From Roseomonas genomospecies 6 (GTDB taxonomy: Bacteria; Pseudomonadota; Alphaproteobacteria; Azospirillales; Azospirillaceae), in NCBI RefSeq assembly GCF_008365375.1, contig NZ_QOKW01000005.1:62001-126000 (forward strand): DNA of 64,000 nucleotides. The letters run 5' to 3'. The notes beneath the pieces are model-generated. The model was not told the DNA's origin. It worked only from the letters and a program-made list of their open reading frames with translations, and did not search any database. Below, one piece after another: positions 7,290 through 16,102 of this stretch (positions within the stretch are counted from its first letter, which is position 1; every line of letters starts with the position of its first letter). The translations under genes and the position numbers were made by a program.

Positions 7290-9242
7290 ATGACGCGCCG
7301 GTTTCCTGAACTCTTCGCGGGCGGTCTGTTGTGGCTGGTCCTGTCGCTGGTCACGCCCACGCTTTCCCACGGGGCGGAGCCGGCGATCCATGTGTCCCCC
7401 CAGGGCGACGACCGCTGGTCCGGACGGTCCGCCGCCTCCACCCCGGACGGGCGGGACGGCCCCGTTGCCACGCTGGCCCGCGCGGTGGAGGAGGCGCGCA
7501 AGCGCGGGCTGCGCCTTATCCTGTTGCGCGGCGGCACCCACCGGCTGGCCGACACGGTGACGCTGGGGCCGGAGGATTCCGGCCTGCGCATCGCGGCCTT
7601 TCCCGGCGAAACCCCGGTCCTGTCGGGCGGGGAAGCGGTGACGGGCTTCAAGACGGAGCGGGACGGCATCGTCTCCGCCCCCCTGGCGCGGGAACCGGGC
7701 CTGGACGTGACCGCCGCCGGGGTGCGGCTGCGCGCGGCGCAGAGCGGCGCCTTCGATCCCCACGACCCGATCCGCAGCGGCTGGTTCATCGCCCAGCAGA
7801 CCAAGGGCGGGGGCGACAAGCGGCAGTTCCGCTTTCCCCCCGGCACCGTCCAGGCGGGCTGGGCGGCCCCCGGCGTGCGTGTCCAGGCGCTCGACCGCGA
7901 GCGGCAGGCCGACGACATCCGCGGCATCGAGCGCATCGACCGGAACGGCACGTTGGTGCTGGACCGCGACGGCTGGTACCCGTTCCGCGACGGCAGCACC
8001 TTCCGCCTGCTGGGCCACCCCGACTTCCTGAAGTTTCCCGGCCAGTTCGCCTGGAGCGCCAGGGACCGCCGGCTTCTGGTCCGCCCCCAGGACCCGGATG
8101 GATTCGTCCGCTCCGGCGAGGCGGTGGTCGCCCGGACCGCGCCCCTGATCCAGGCCGACAAGGCGGATTCCATCACCATCGACGGGTTGTCCTTCGCCGA
8201 TGTTCCCTACAACGGGGCCGCCGTGAGGCTGGCGGGCGGCACCGGGCACCGCGTCCTGAACAACCGCTTCTCCGCCGTCGGCACGGGGGTTCTCCTGGTG
8301 GCCGCGTCGGACAGCGAGGTGCGCGGCAACAGCCTGGAGCATCTGGGACGCAGCGGCATCGAACTCACCCCCGGCAGCGCCGGCAACCGCGTCGTCGCCA
8401 ACACCATCCACCACATTGGCGAGGTGAATTTCTACGGCGCCGGCATCCTGACCGCGGGGGTGACCCGGACCCTGATCGCCCACAACGACATCCGGCACGC
8501 CGCGCGCTACGGCATCTCCATGAAGAACTGGAACGCGGAGACGAAGAATGTCGACAACGTGATCGAGTACAACCGCATCCGCGACGTCGGGCGGGAAACC
8601 GCCGACCTCGGCGCCATCGAGACGCTGGGACGCAGCGACATCGACACGAAGCTGGTGATCCGCTTCAACGACATCCGGGGCACCGGCGGGCTCGCCACCG
8701 ACGCGGCAGGGCGCTGGCTGACGCGCTACAAGGGCTTCGGCATCTATCTGGACGACCAGACCAACGGCGTGCGGGTGGAAGGCAACTTCCTGGAGGACAC
8801 CGGCTGGGCCTCGGTCTTCATCCATGGGGGCGATGGCAACCGGGTGGAGAACAACATCGCCGTCCTGACGAACGAGCGTGACCGGTTCCTGCGCTTCGAA
8901 TGGGTGCCGAAGGCGGGAACGGCGGGCTTCCTGCACGACAACGAGGCCAGCCGGAACATCATCCACGCCCGCGTGCCGGTGGAGCAGATGGTGACCGCGC
9001 TCACCGGTGGGGACTACCGGCTGGAGAACAACATCTTCGACCGTCCGGGCCGCGGCCTGCGCGCGCCGGGCGCACCCATGGAGCGAACCCAGGCTCGCTC
9101 CATCCAGGGGGGCAACCTGCCGGACCCCTACTTCATGAACCCGGCGAAGGACGATTACCGCCTGCGCCCGAACTCCCCGGCCTTCAAGATCGGCTTTCAG
9201 GAGCTTCCCTGGGCGCGCATCGGCCCGGAAGGGGCGCGCTGA
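7290..9242 (+). CDS. Secreted right-handed parallel beta-helix (PbH1) protein
   Basis: This 650-residue exported protein has a signal peptide in residues 1 to about 29 (RR, then a Leu-rich core, then SHGAEPA). The mature part shows parallel beta-helix repeats across residues about 300-560, with recurring N-N-x-F, GN.I and H-N-D-I-R turns, as in carbohydrate-active beta-helix proteins such as polysaccharide lyases and epimerases. An N-terminal segment (about 35-90) with a GDDRWSG phrase resembles the start of many secreted glycan-processing beta-helix proteins. It may trim or modify the polysaccharide in the periplasm; the substrate is unknown. The ATG at 7290 directly follows GGAGGTGAT. It is divergent from the polymerase operon and four bases ahead of the Coq7-like gene. 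Confidence 0.85.
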   Translation: MTRRFPELFAGGLLWLVLSLVTPTLSHGAEPAIHVSPQGDDRWSGRSAASTPDGRDGPVATLARAVEEARKRGLRLILLRGGTHRLADTVTLGPEDSGLRIAAFPGETPVLSGGEAVTGFKTERDGIVSAPLAREPGLDVTAAGVRLRAAQSGAFDPHDPIRSGWFIAQQTKGGGDKRQFRFPPGTVQAGWAAPGVRVQALDRERQADDIRGIERIDRNGTLVLDRDGWYPFRDGSTFRLLGHPDFLKFPGQFAWSARDRRLLVRPQDPDGFVRSGEAVVARTAPLIQADKADSITIDGLSFADVPYNGAAVRLAGGTGHRVLNNRFSAVGTGVLLVAASDSEVRGNSLEHLGRSGIELTPGSAGNRVVANTIHHIGEVNFYGAGILTAGVTRTLIAHNDIRHAARYGISMKNWNAETKNVDNVIEYNRIRDVGRETADLGAIETLGRSDIDTKLVIRFNDIRGTGGLATDAAGRWLTRYKGFGIYLDDQTNGVRVEGNFLEDTGWASVFIHGGDGNRVENNIAVLTNERDRFLRFEWVPKAGTAGFLHDNEASRNIIHARVPVEQMVTALTGGDYRLENNIFDRPGRGLRAPGAPMERTQARSIQGGNLPDPYFMNPAKDDYRLRPNSPAFKIGFQELPWARIGPEGAR

Positions 9243-9246
9243 GCCC

Positions 9247-9837
9247 GTGGACACCCGCATTCCATCCCCCGAAGCCGCGCCGTCCGCCACCATCGGGCTG
9301 GCGCCGCCCAGACTCGACCTGTCCGCCTTGCCGCCCCGCATCCTGCGCGAACTGCGCGCCAGCCATGTGGGCGAGACGGTGGCGGTGAGCCTCTACGACG
9401 GTGTCGCGGGCGCCACCACCGACCCGGAGATTCTGCGCTTCGCCGCGTCCCACCGCCGCGTGGAGCGGCGGCACCTGCGGCTGTTCGAGGCGGTCCTGCC
9501 GCCGGAGAAGCGCAGCGCGCCGCTGGGCTTCTGGCGCTGGTCGGGACGGGTGATGGGCGGTCTGCCGGCCTGGCTCGGCCCATCCTATTTCTACGCGGTG
9601 GTCGCCGGGGTGGAGGCGTGGGTGGACGGCCACTACGCCGGCCAGATCGCCCTGGTGCGGCGGCTCGCCCCCGATCCGGAGCTGCTGCGCCTGCTGGAGG
9701 CCTGCCGCCTCGACGAGCGCCTCCACAGCCACGACGCCGCAAGGTTGGACCCGGCGCCGCCCTGGGCCGCCCGCGCGCTGGCCAGGCTGGCGGTCTTCCT
9801 GTCCCGCGCGGGTGTGAGGGTCGCCCGCTGGGTGTGA
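9247..9837 (+). CDS. Coq7-like ferritin-fold diiron protein
   Basis: This 196-residue protein belongs to the COQ7 (demethoxyubiquinone hydroxylase) group of diiron proteins. All ligands expected of a four-helix diiron site can be placed: Glu43 (in VGET), Glu73-x-x-His76 (in RRVERRH), Glu123 (in GVEAWVDGHY) and Glu157-x-x-His160 (in DERLHSH). Classical Coq7 hydroxylates a ubiquinone precursor at the membrane. Here it follows a secreted beta-helix gene by four bases and lies between two polysaccharide operons, so its substrate may differ. The start is GTG at 9247, with AAGGGG upstream. Family confidence is good; the reaction is not settled. Confidence 0.78.
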   Translation: MDTRIPSPEAAPSATIGLAPPRLDLSALPPRILRELRASHVGETVAVSLYDGVAGATTDPEILRFAASHRRVERRHLRLFEAVLPPEKRSAPLGFWRWSGRVMGGLPAWLGPSYFYAVVAGVEAWVDGHYAGQIALVRRLAPDPELLRLLEACRLDERLHSHDAARLDPAPPWAARALARLAVFLSRAGVRVARWV

Positions 9838-9840
9838 CGT

Positions 9841-10116
9841 CTACTTGTTGCGGATTTCCTGGAGCAGGACGCCGAGCATCTGCTTCAACTCCAGGTGATT
9901 GTCGTTGTGGACCTTGTTCGACGCGGCCAGCGATCCTTCGAGATTCTCAAAGCGCTGGTCGATGGCCTCGAACCGCTGGTCCACCTTTTCGAAGCCCTGC
10001 ACCATGTCGGTGCGCAGGGACTTCACCTCGGTTTCGAGCGCGGTCAGCCGGCGGTCGATGTGGCTGCCGAGATGGTCGATGGCTTCGTTGAACTTGTCCT
10101 GCGTCACATAGGCCAT
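9841..10116 (-). CDS. Small coiled-coil protein, function unknown
   Basis: This 91-residue hydrophilic protein is almost entirely heptad-patterned. It has imperfect repeats around residues 38-60 (GFEKVDQRFEAIDQRFENLEG) and an all-helical C-terminus. Such proteins are common in Azospirillum-type genomes without a known role and probably oligomerise. The ATG at 10116 is preferred because AGGAACGGA precedes it; an in-frame ATG at 10269 would add 51 poorly structured residues. It converges on the Coq7-like gene with three bases between stops. The 277 bases upstream (10117-10393) hold no convincing gene. Confidence 0.65.
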   Translation of the reverse strand: MAYVTQDKFNEAIDHLGSHIDRRLTALETEVKSLRTDMVQGFEKVDQRFEAIDQRFENLEGSLAASNKVHNDNHLELKQMLGVLLQEIRNK

Positions 10117-10393
10117 GCGTGCCGTCCGTTCCTGCGCGGAAGCCGGGGCGGTGGAGCCCCCGGTCGTCTCAGGGTGAACCGCTTTCGCGCCCCTGTCGAT
10201 GGATTCTTCCGGCAGGATCGCCTTGGCCTGGGTGAAGCGGATGGCTGGAGCTTTGCCGGCGGGATTCATGGGAACGGTCGGGGGCGGTCGGATTGCGGAT
10301 GTATGCGCCGATGATGGCGCATTCCGGCGCGCGCGTCCAGCCACCACACCCGAAAAGGCGATCAAGATTCGGCAATTTTCCACCGGAGGGCGG

Positions 10394-11554
10394 TCATCCC
10401 ATGGCGCGCTTCGGGCGGACGGCGGTTCCGGCGGCTTTGGGAAGCGGGCCGGCGATGCGGTCCAGCAGGGCGTCGAGGCCGGCGTGTCCGGCCTCATGGG
10501 CGGCGCGGGCGCGGGCGTGGGCCTGTTCGGAGGCGAGCGCCAGCGCGTCGCGGTCCTCCGCCCAGAGGCGCAGCGCCGGCATCACCGCCTGGACGAAATC
10601 CCGGTCCTGCGGGACGAGTCCGGGGCGGGGAATGTCGCTGCCGATGCAGCCGCGGTCATAGGCCAGCACCGGCACGCCCGCCGCCATGGCCTCGAACAGG
10701 ACCAGAGGCTGCGCCTCGTTGCGGTAGCGGGTGGGGAAGACGAACACGTCGATGTCACGGTAGAAGGCCGCCTTGGCGTCCCCGTCCACCGGGCCGCGGT
10801 ATTCCACGTCGCCGTCGAAGGCGACCAGTCCCGCCGCGACCAGCGCGTTGTCCATGCGCCCCAGCCCAGGCCCGGCCAGTACGAGCTTGACGTCCACCTC
10901 CTCCGCCTTCAGGGCGCGCAGCAGGGTGAACAGCGTGTCCAGCCCCTTGTCGGCGCACAGGTTGGACAGGTGGCCGATGCGCAGCGGGCCGGTCTTTCCA
11001 TGGCGCGGGCGCGGCACCGGCGGGGTGAAGATGGCGTTGGACACGCTCATCGCCATCCGGGCCGCCGGGTAGAGCGTCTGGAACCGCGCCTGCATGGCGG
11101 GGCAGAGCAGCACATGCATGCAGTCCGTGCCGGCGATGCGTGCCAGCAGGCTCATCCGCCAGGTGGGCTTCGAAATGGTGGCGAAGGAATGGTGGTGCAG
11201 CGTGCGCTCATAGCCGAACAGCCGCGCCGTGCCGGCCAGCGCTGCCGTGTAGAAGATCCCCAGGCCGGAATCGACCGGCATGTAGAAGCGCCGTCCGGGG
11301 GTTGCCGCCCCGGCCGCCAGCCGCAACCCCGCCAGCAGAACGCGCATCGCCTTGGCGGCGTGATAGCGCAGGCCGCCGCCGTTCCAGCCCGGCGACAGGT
11401 CCGCGACCTCCACCGAGGCTCCCTGGGGGGCTCCCAGGGGGCCGCGCTCGCGCAGGCGGTCCAGCACCAGGGCGGTGACCCGGCTCATCCCGTCGGTGGG
11501 CGGGGGAAGGCGGCCCGAAACGACGATGTGGGGGGTGTTGCGGCGGTCGGTCAT
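10394..11554 (-). CDS. GT4-family glycosyltransferase
   Basis: This 386-residue GT-B enzyme ends the long polysaccharide operon. The N-terminal domain begins HIVVSGRLPPPTDGMSRV; the C-terminal donor domain has LRIGHLSNLCADKGLDTL, VLAGPG, a YRDIDVFVFPTRYRNEAQPLVLFEAMAAG stretch (the E-x7-E donor motif) and GVPVLAYDRGCIGSDI. It should transfer a hexose or deoxyhexose from a nucleotide sugar in the cytoplasm. The ATG at 11552-11554 shares a base with the previous stop (TGATG); a TTG one codon upstream also exists. Confidence 0.9.
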   Translation of the reverse strand: MTDRRNTPHIVVSGRLPPPTDGMSRVTALVLDRLRERGPLGAPQGASVEVADLSPGWNGGGLRYHAAKAMRVLLAGLRLAAGAATPGRRFYMPVDSGLGIFYTAALAGTARLFGYERTLHHHSFATISKPTWRMSLLARIAGTDCMHVLLCPAMQARFQTLYPAARMAMSVSNAIFTPPVPRPRHGKTGPLRIGHLSNLCADKGLDTLFTLLRALKAEEVDVKLVLAGPGLGRMDNALVAAGLVAFDGDVEYRGPVDGDAKAAFYRDIDVFVFPTRYRNEAQPLVLFEAMAAGVPVLAYDRGCIGSDIPRPGLVPQDRDFVQAVMPALRLWAEDRDALALASEQAHARARAAHEAGHAGLDALLDRIAGPLPKAAGTAVRPKRAMG

Positions 11555-12777
11555 CAAGCTTCGCTTTCACGGGTGCCCTTCCGGGCGCTTTGGTCGGCGC
11601 TTCGGGCGGCGCCTTGGTCGGCATCTTTGCGGGCGCCCAGGCTGTGCAGGGCCTTCTCCACGGATTCGGCGAAGAAACTTGCGTCGGCCAGCGCCTGGAA
11701 GGGCCGTCCGTTGAGGCTCAGGCGGCGCCATTCCGTCTCGTCCGATGCGACGGACAGCATGTGGCGGGCCAGCCCTTCCGGGTTGTCGGGTTCGACGATG
11801 TGGCCGTTCAGGCCGCTGCGGATCAGCACGTCGCGGGCCCCGCACTGGTCGGACAGGATGGTCGGCACGCCCATCGCCAGAGCCTCGTTCACCACCAGCC
11901 CGAACTGTTCCTCCAACGAGGGCAACAGAAGGCACAGGGTGGAGCCCAGCGTCTCCGCGATCCCCTTTTCCTGCAGGAAGCCGCGGAAGAGGATGTGCCC
12001 CTCCAGCCCGCGCCTGCCGACCTCCGCCCGCAGGTCGGCCTCCAGCGGGCCGGAGCCGCAGAGGTGCAGGGGCCGCGCCGCGTCACCCTCCCTGGCCTCG
12101 GCCAGCCGGCGGTACAGATCGTAGGCCTCCACCGCGCGGAACAGGTTCTTCTTCGGCACGAAGCGGGCGATGATGGTGAAGTGCCGCTCGGCGAAGGGCA
12201 CGCCGTCCGGGGCCGGGGTCATGCCGGACAGGCGGCGCACCCGCTCCAGAGACAGGGTGTCGTAGCCGATGAACAGCCGGTCCTTGGGCAGGCCCAGGAA
12301 GCGGTAGTAGTCGACGGTGCGGTGGCTGCCCCCGATGGCCGCCTGATAGGGCTTGTAGAGCAGGGACTTCAGCGCCTCCCGCCAGAGGACGCGCGGCTTG
12401 TCGTCGAACTTGGAGGCGTTCATGTTGACGACGCGCCGCCCCATAAGCCGCATCGTCACCGCCAGGGCGAAGACGTCCGGCTCCTCGTAATGGCACAGGA
12501 AGACGTGGCTGGCCCCAGCCTTGCGGCATTCGCGCAGCAGGGCGCGGTAGACCTGGAAGGACGGGATGTCCGCCTTGGAGCGTCCGGGGAACAGCGTGAC
12601 CTTGCGGAAATGCTGCCCCTCCCCGGTGGAGTCCCAGGCGTAGGTGTGGGATTTCGACCCGACCTCCAGGCCGACCACGTCGTAGAGATGGCCGAGCCGT
12701 CGCCCGACCGCCTCCAGCCGGTCCATGTGATAGGGGCCGAACATCTCCCAGGAAAAGACCAGGGCGGGTTTCGTCAT
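11554..12777 (-). CDS. GT4-family glycosyltransferase
   Basis: This 407-residue GT-B enzyme has FTIIARFVPKKNLFRAVEAY at the start of the donor domain, HLCGSGPLEADLRAEV, and LLPSLEEQFGLVVNEALAMG with both conserved Glu residues, then GVPTILSDQCGARDV. The N-terminal acceptor half begins PALVFSWEMFGPYHMDRLEA. The ATG overlaps the upstream gene by four bases (ATGA). The C-terminal 25 residues are Ala, Asp, Arg and Gln rich and arise from imperfect internal DNA repeats around 11585-11640. Donor and acceptor are unknown. Confidence 0.9.
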   Translation of the reverse strand: MTKPALVFSWEMFGPYHMDRLEAVGRRLGHLYDVVGLEVGSKSHTYAWDSTGEGQHFRKVTLFPGRSKADIPSFQVYRALLRECRKAGASHVFLCHYEEPDVFALAVTMRLMGRRVVNMNASKFDDKPRVLWREALKSLLYKPYQAAIGGSHRTVDYYRFLGLPKDRLFIGYDTLSLERVRRLSGMTPAPDGVPFAERHFTIIARFVPKKNLFRAVEAYDLYRRLAEAREGDAARPLHLCGSGPLEADLRAEVGRRGLEGHILFRGFLQEKGIAETLGSTLCLLLPSLEEQFGLVVNEALAMGVPTILSDQCGARDVLIRSGLNGHIVEPDNPEGLARHMLSVASDETEWRRLSLNGRPFQALADASFFAESVEKALHSLGARKDADQGAARSADQSARKGTRESEA

Positions 12778-14045
12778 GCGGCGTCTTCCCCAAGCAGCAG
12801 GGCGGCGTAGCGCGCCAGGACGGCGCTGCGGCTGGCGTTGCCCTCCACCCAGGCGCGGCCCCGGCGGCCCATGGCGGCGCGCCGGGCGGGATCGTTCAAC
12901 AACTCGGCCACGGCCTGCGCCATGGCCTCCGGCGCGTCGGGCGGGGTGCGCAGAAAGGCGTCGATCTCCGTCCCCAGCCGGTCCAGCGCGGAGCCCGGAA
13001 GGCAGGTGCAGACGAAAGGCCGTCCGGCGGACAGGATGGTCACCGCCTTGCCCGGCATGGCGAAGGCCGCCCCTTCCGGACGCTGCGGCACCAGATGCAC
13101 GTCGCCTTCCGCCAGCCCCTCGGCGAGCTGCCCGGAGGGGATCAAGGGGGCGAACTCCACATTGGACAGCGCCATGGCCTCGGCCTGGGCCTTCAGCTCC
13201 TCCTCCAGCCCGCCCTGACCACGCAGCAGCACGCGGGCGTCGGGGCGCAGCCCGTGGAGGTGGCGGGCCATCTCCAGCACCTGGTCCAGCCCCTGCTTGC
13301 GGGCGAAGGCGCCGCTGTAGAGGACGGTCGGCGGCTGCCCCTCGGGCCGGGGCAGGGGGCGGACCGCGTCGGCGTCCACATGGGGCGGGATCACCGTGAT
13401 GGGCCGCCGCACGCCCAGGTCGCGCAGCACGTCGGCCATCGCCTCCGACAGCACGACGATGCCGTCGGCGCGGTTCAGCGCGGTGCGCTCCACCGCCTGG
13501 ATGGCCTTCAGCGCGGCCCCGCCGCCCATGCCCAGGGCACCGGCGAGGCCCGACTGGATGTCGTGCACGATGGCGATGTGCCGCCCGCCCGGCGCCCGGA
13601 AGCGGTCCGCGACGGCGACGCTGAAGATGGAGGGGCAGAGCGACAGCACCGCCTTGTGCCGCCCGACGCGCCCGCGGGCGCGGGCCGCCAGGAAACCGGC
13701 GTGAAGCACCCCTTCGTGGATCAGCCGGCCCTTCATGCCGCCGCCCTTGGGCGGGATGGTGAACAGCCGCTCGATGCGGACGCCGTTCACGGTGCGGTGG
13801 TCCTCGCTCCCGTCGGCGTAGCCGTCGTAGATGGCCTGACCCGGATAGTTGGGACGCGCGGTCAGAACGGTCATGTCCGTCCCCGCCGCGGCGAAGGCGG
13901 TGGCGAGGTCGGTCATCATCGGCGCGCTGCCGGCGGGTTCCGGCCAGTAGCTCATCGCCACCAGAAGGACCGATGGAGGCAAGACGGCGGGTGGCGCCGG
14001 CCCATCGGAGACCGGTGCGCGCAGGGGGGCGGAGTCATCGGGCAT
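12774..14045 (-). CDS. WcaI-like GT4 glycosyltransferase
   Basis: This 423-residue enzyme resembles the WcaI/colanic-acid type of fucosyltransferase-associated GT4 proteins. The N-terminus has LLVAMSYWPEPAGSAPMMTDL, the typical opening of that group, then VLTARPNYPGQAIYDGY. The donor domain contains VLYSGAFARKQGLDQVLEMA, VLLRGQGG and a degenerate E-x7-E region (RPEGAAFAMPGKAVTILSAGRP). Its position directly after GDP-fucose synthase supports use of GDP-fucose or a related donor. ATG at 14045 is chosen over GTG at 14051 because GGAG then sits nine bases upstream. Confidence 0.88.
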   Translation of the reverse strand: MPDDSAPLRAPVSDGPAPPAVLPPSVLLVAMSYWPEPAGSAPMMTDLATAFAAAGTDMTVLTARPNYPGQAIYDGYADGSEDHRTVNGVRIERLFTIPPKGGGMKGRLIHEGVLHAGFLAARARGRVGRHKAVLSLCPSIFSVAVADRFRAPGGRHIAIVHDIQSGLAGALGMGGGAALKAIQAVERTALNRADGIVVLSEAMADVLRDLGVRRPITVIPPHVDADAVRPLPRPEGQPPTVLYSGAFARKQGLDQVLEMARHLHGLRPDARVLLRGQGGLEEELKAQAEAMALSNVEFAPLIPSGQLAEGLAEGDVHLVPQRPEGAAFAMPGKAVTILSAGRPFVCTCLPGSALDRLGTEIDAFLRTPPDAPEAMAQAVAELLNDPARRAAMGRRGRAWVEGNASRSAVLARYAALLLGEDAA

Positions 14046-14051
14046 CGGCAC

Positions 14052-15020
14052 TCACTCCGCGGCTTCGCCGGTGGCGGCCCGGGGGACCGGCGGGGCGGCG
14101 TTCTCAAGGAACCAAGCGTAGGTGCGGCGCAAGCCCTCCTCCAGCCCGACCCTGGGCCGCCAGCCGGTGGCGAACAGGCGCGACACGTCCATCAGCTTGC
14201 GCGGGTGGCCGTCCGGCTTGCTCAGGTCCTGGGTCAGAGCGCCCTCGTAGCCGACGACGTCCCGAATCAGCCGGGCCAGATCCCCGATGGCGATGTCGTC
14301 GCCGGGGCCGACGTTGATGATGTCCTCCCCGTCGTAGCGTTCCATCAGGTGCAGGCAGGCGTCGGCCATGTCGTCGACATAGAGGAACTCGCGCCGCGGC
14401 GTGCCGGTGCCCCACAGGGTGACGCTGGACGCCCGCTCCATCTTCGCGTCGTGGAAGCGCCGGATCATGCCGGGGATGGCGTGGGAGCCCTCCGGGTCGA
14501 AATGGTCGCCGGGGCCGTAGAGGTTCGACGGCATGGCGCAGATGGCGTTGAAGCCGTATTGCCGCCGGTAGGCCTGGCATTGGGTGATCCCGGCGATCTT
14601 GGCGATGGCGTAGGGCTTGTTGGTCGGCTCCAGGGGGCCGGTCAGCAGCGCCTCCTCCTTCAGCGGCTGCTCCGCGAACTTCGGATAGAGGCAGGAGGAG
14701 CCGAGGAACAGCAGCTTCCTCACCCCCGCCCTCCAGGCCGCGTCGATGACGTTGGCCTGGATCAGCAGGTTGTCGCGGATGAAGTCGCCGCCGAAGCGGT
14801 CGTTCGCCAGGATGCCGCCGACCTTGGCCGCGGCCAGGATCACATAGTCGATCGTCTCCCGGTCGAAGAAGGCGCGCACCGCCGCCTGATCGGTCAGGTC
14901 GAGTTCGTCGCGGCCGCGCAGGACGAGGTCGCCGTAGCCGTCCTCCACCAGACGGCGGACGATGGCCGAGCCGACGAGGCCGCGGTGCCCCGCGACGAAG
15001 ATGCGGCTGTTTCGTTCCAT
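14052..15020 (-). CDS. fcl: GDP-L-fucose synthase
   Basis: This 322-residue short-chain dehydrogenase/epimerase converts GDP-4-keto-6-deoxy-D-mannose to GDP-L-fucose with NADPH. The dinucleotide site is VAGHRGLVGSAIVRRL at residues 9-24. LAAAKVGGILAN is the fucose-synthase-specific segment, SSCLYP precedes the catalytic pair, and YAIAKIAG supplies the Tyr and Lys. MPSNLYGPGDHFDP and the C-terminal DGHPRKLMDVSR are also diagnostic. It starts 13 bases after the epimerase gene. The preceding enzyme, GDP-mannose dehydratase (Gmd), is not in the window and must be encoded elsewhere. Confidence 0.96.
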   Translation of the reverse strand: MERNSRIFVAGHRGLVGSAIVRRLVEDGYGDLVLRGRDELDLTDQAAVRAFFDRETIDYVILAAAKVGGILANDRFGGDFIRDNLLIQANVIDAAWRAGVRKLLFLGSSCLYPKFAEQPLKEEALLTGPLEPTNKPYAIAKIAGITQCQAYRRQYGFNAICAMPSNLYGPGDHFDPEGSHAIPGMIRRFHDAKMERASSVTLWGTGTPRREFLYVDDMADACLHLMERYDGEDIINVGPGDDIAIGDLARLIRDVVGYEGALTQDLSKPDGHPRKLMDVSRLFATGWRPRVGLEEGLRRTYAWFLENAAPPVPRAATGEAAE

Positions 15021-15033
15021 GAGCTTCCGTTCC

Positions 15034-16035
15034 TTATTCGGCGGCGCTGGCGGTCGCCGGGGCGGCGTCGCCGCGGCAGCGGGCGGCGTACCAGTCCACC
15101 ACGCCCGGCAGGCCGTCCTTCAGCGGGATGCGCGGCGCGTAGCCGAGTGCGGAGAGGCGGGCGATGTCGGGGCTGCGCCGCTGGGTGCCGCCGGGCGCTG
15201 GCGGTCCGATCCGGATGTCCGCCACCCGCCCCAGCACGGCGACGATCTGCCGGGCGAGTTCGGCGATGGAGATCTCCTCCGGGTTGCCGACATGGTAGAT
15301 GCCGAGATGCTCGCCGCGCTCGACCACCGTCATGATGCCGTCCACCGCGTCGTCGATGTGGACGAAGGCGCGCGTCTGGGTGCCGTCGCCCTGGATGGCA
15401 AAAGGCACGAGGACCTCCGGGCTGCGGTCGATGGCATCCACCGCACGGCGCACGAACTCCGGCACCACATGCTCCCACCCCATGTCGGGGCCGTAGACGT
15501 TGTGCGGGCGGAAAATGGCGACGCGGTCGAAGCCGGTGCGGCCCCAGTTGACCGCCAGAAGCTCCGAGATCAGCTTCGACCCGCCGTAGCTGTAGCGCGG
15601 GTTCAGAACGTCCGGCACGACCAGCGGGATGTCCTCCGGCGTCGGCACCACCGGGGGGGTCTGGTAGGCCTCGGAGGAGGAGGCGACGACCAGATCGCCC
15701 ACCCCGTTCGACCGGCAGGCGTCCAGAACGTTCAGCATGCCGCGCACGCCGACATCGAGCACCACCTCCGGCTTCTCGTAGAAGTGCCGGGTGCCGTTGA
15801 CGGCGGCCAGATGCAGAACGCCGTCGACGCCGCGCACCGCCTTGCCCACCGCCGCCGGGTCGCGGATGTCGCCGGACACGAACTCGACCGCCTGCGCGGC
15901 GTCGCCCAGACGGCGCGGGTGGCCGCGGGAGTTGTCGTCCAGAACGCGGACGCGGTGTCCGTCGCGCACCAGCCGGCGGACCAGGGCGGCGCCGATGAAG
16001 CCGCTGCCTCCGGTCACAAGGTAATGTTTCGGCAT
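15034..16035 (-). CDS. NAD-dependent nucleotide-sugar epimerase/dehydratase
   Basis: This 333-residue extended SDR enzyme has VTGGSGFIGAALVRRL at the N-terminus (NAD binding), SGDIRDPAAV, HLAAVNGTRHF, SSSEAYQTPP near the catalytic Ser, and YSYGGSKLISELL with the Tyr-x3-Lys pair. It most resembles UDP-glucose or UDP-N-acetylhexosamine 4-epimerases and related dehydratases, making one nucleotide sugar for the polysaccharide. The ATG at 16035 has GAGGA eight bases upstream; an upstream in-frame ATG at 16092 would overlap the previous gene and add non-conserved residues. Confidence 0.88.
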   Translation of the reverse strand: MPKHYLVTGGSGFIGAALVRRLVRDGHRVRVLDDNSRGHPRRLGDAAQAVEFVSGDIRDPAAVGKAVRGVDGVLHLAAVNGTRHFYEKPEVVLDVGVRGMLNVLDACRSNGVGDLVVASSSEAYQTPPVVPTPEDIPLVVPDVLNPRYSYGGSKLISELLAVNWGRTGFDRVAIFRPHNVYGPDMGWEHVVPEFVRRAVDAIDRSPEVLVPFAIQGDGTQTRAFVHIDDAVDGIMTVVERGEHLGIYHVGNPEEISIAELARQIVAVLGRVADIRIGPPAPGGTQRRSPDIARLSALGYAPRIPLKDGLPGVVDWYAARCRGDAAPATASAAE

Positions 16036-16072
16036 TCGTCTTTCCTCAGGCGACAGCGTCGGGCGACGCTTC

Positions 16073-16102
16073 TTCAAGCGACAATTTTTCAAGCGACATG
16101 GG
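16073..16102. repeat. Imperfect 15-bp tandem duplication at a gene end
   Basis: TTCAAGCGACAATTT is followed at once by TTCAAGCGACATGGG; the first 11 of 15 bases are identical. The duplication spans the 3' end of the UDP-sugar dehydrogenase gene and its stop codon (16089-16091). Confidence 0.6.

Noticed and set aside
13095..15335. A 746-codon plus-strand open frame
   Set aside because: It runs antisense to GT4 and fcl, both of which have clear family motifs; high GC leaves stop-free frames everywhere.
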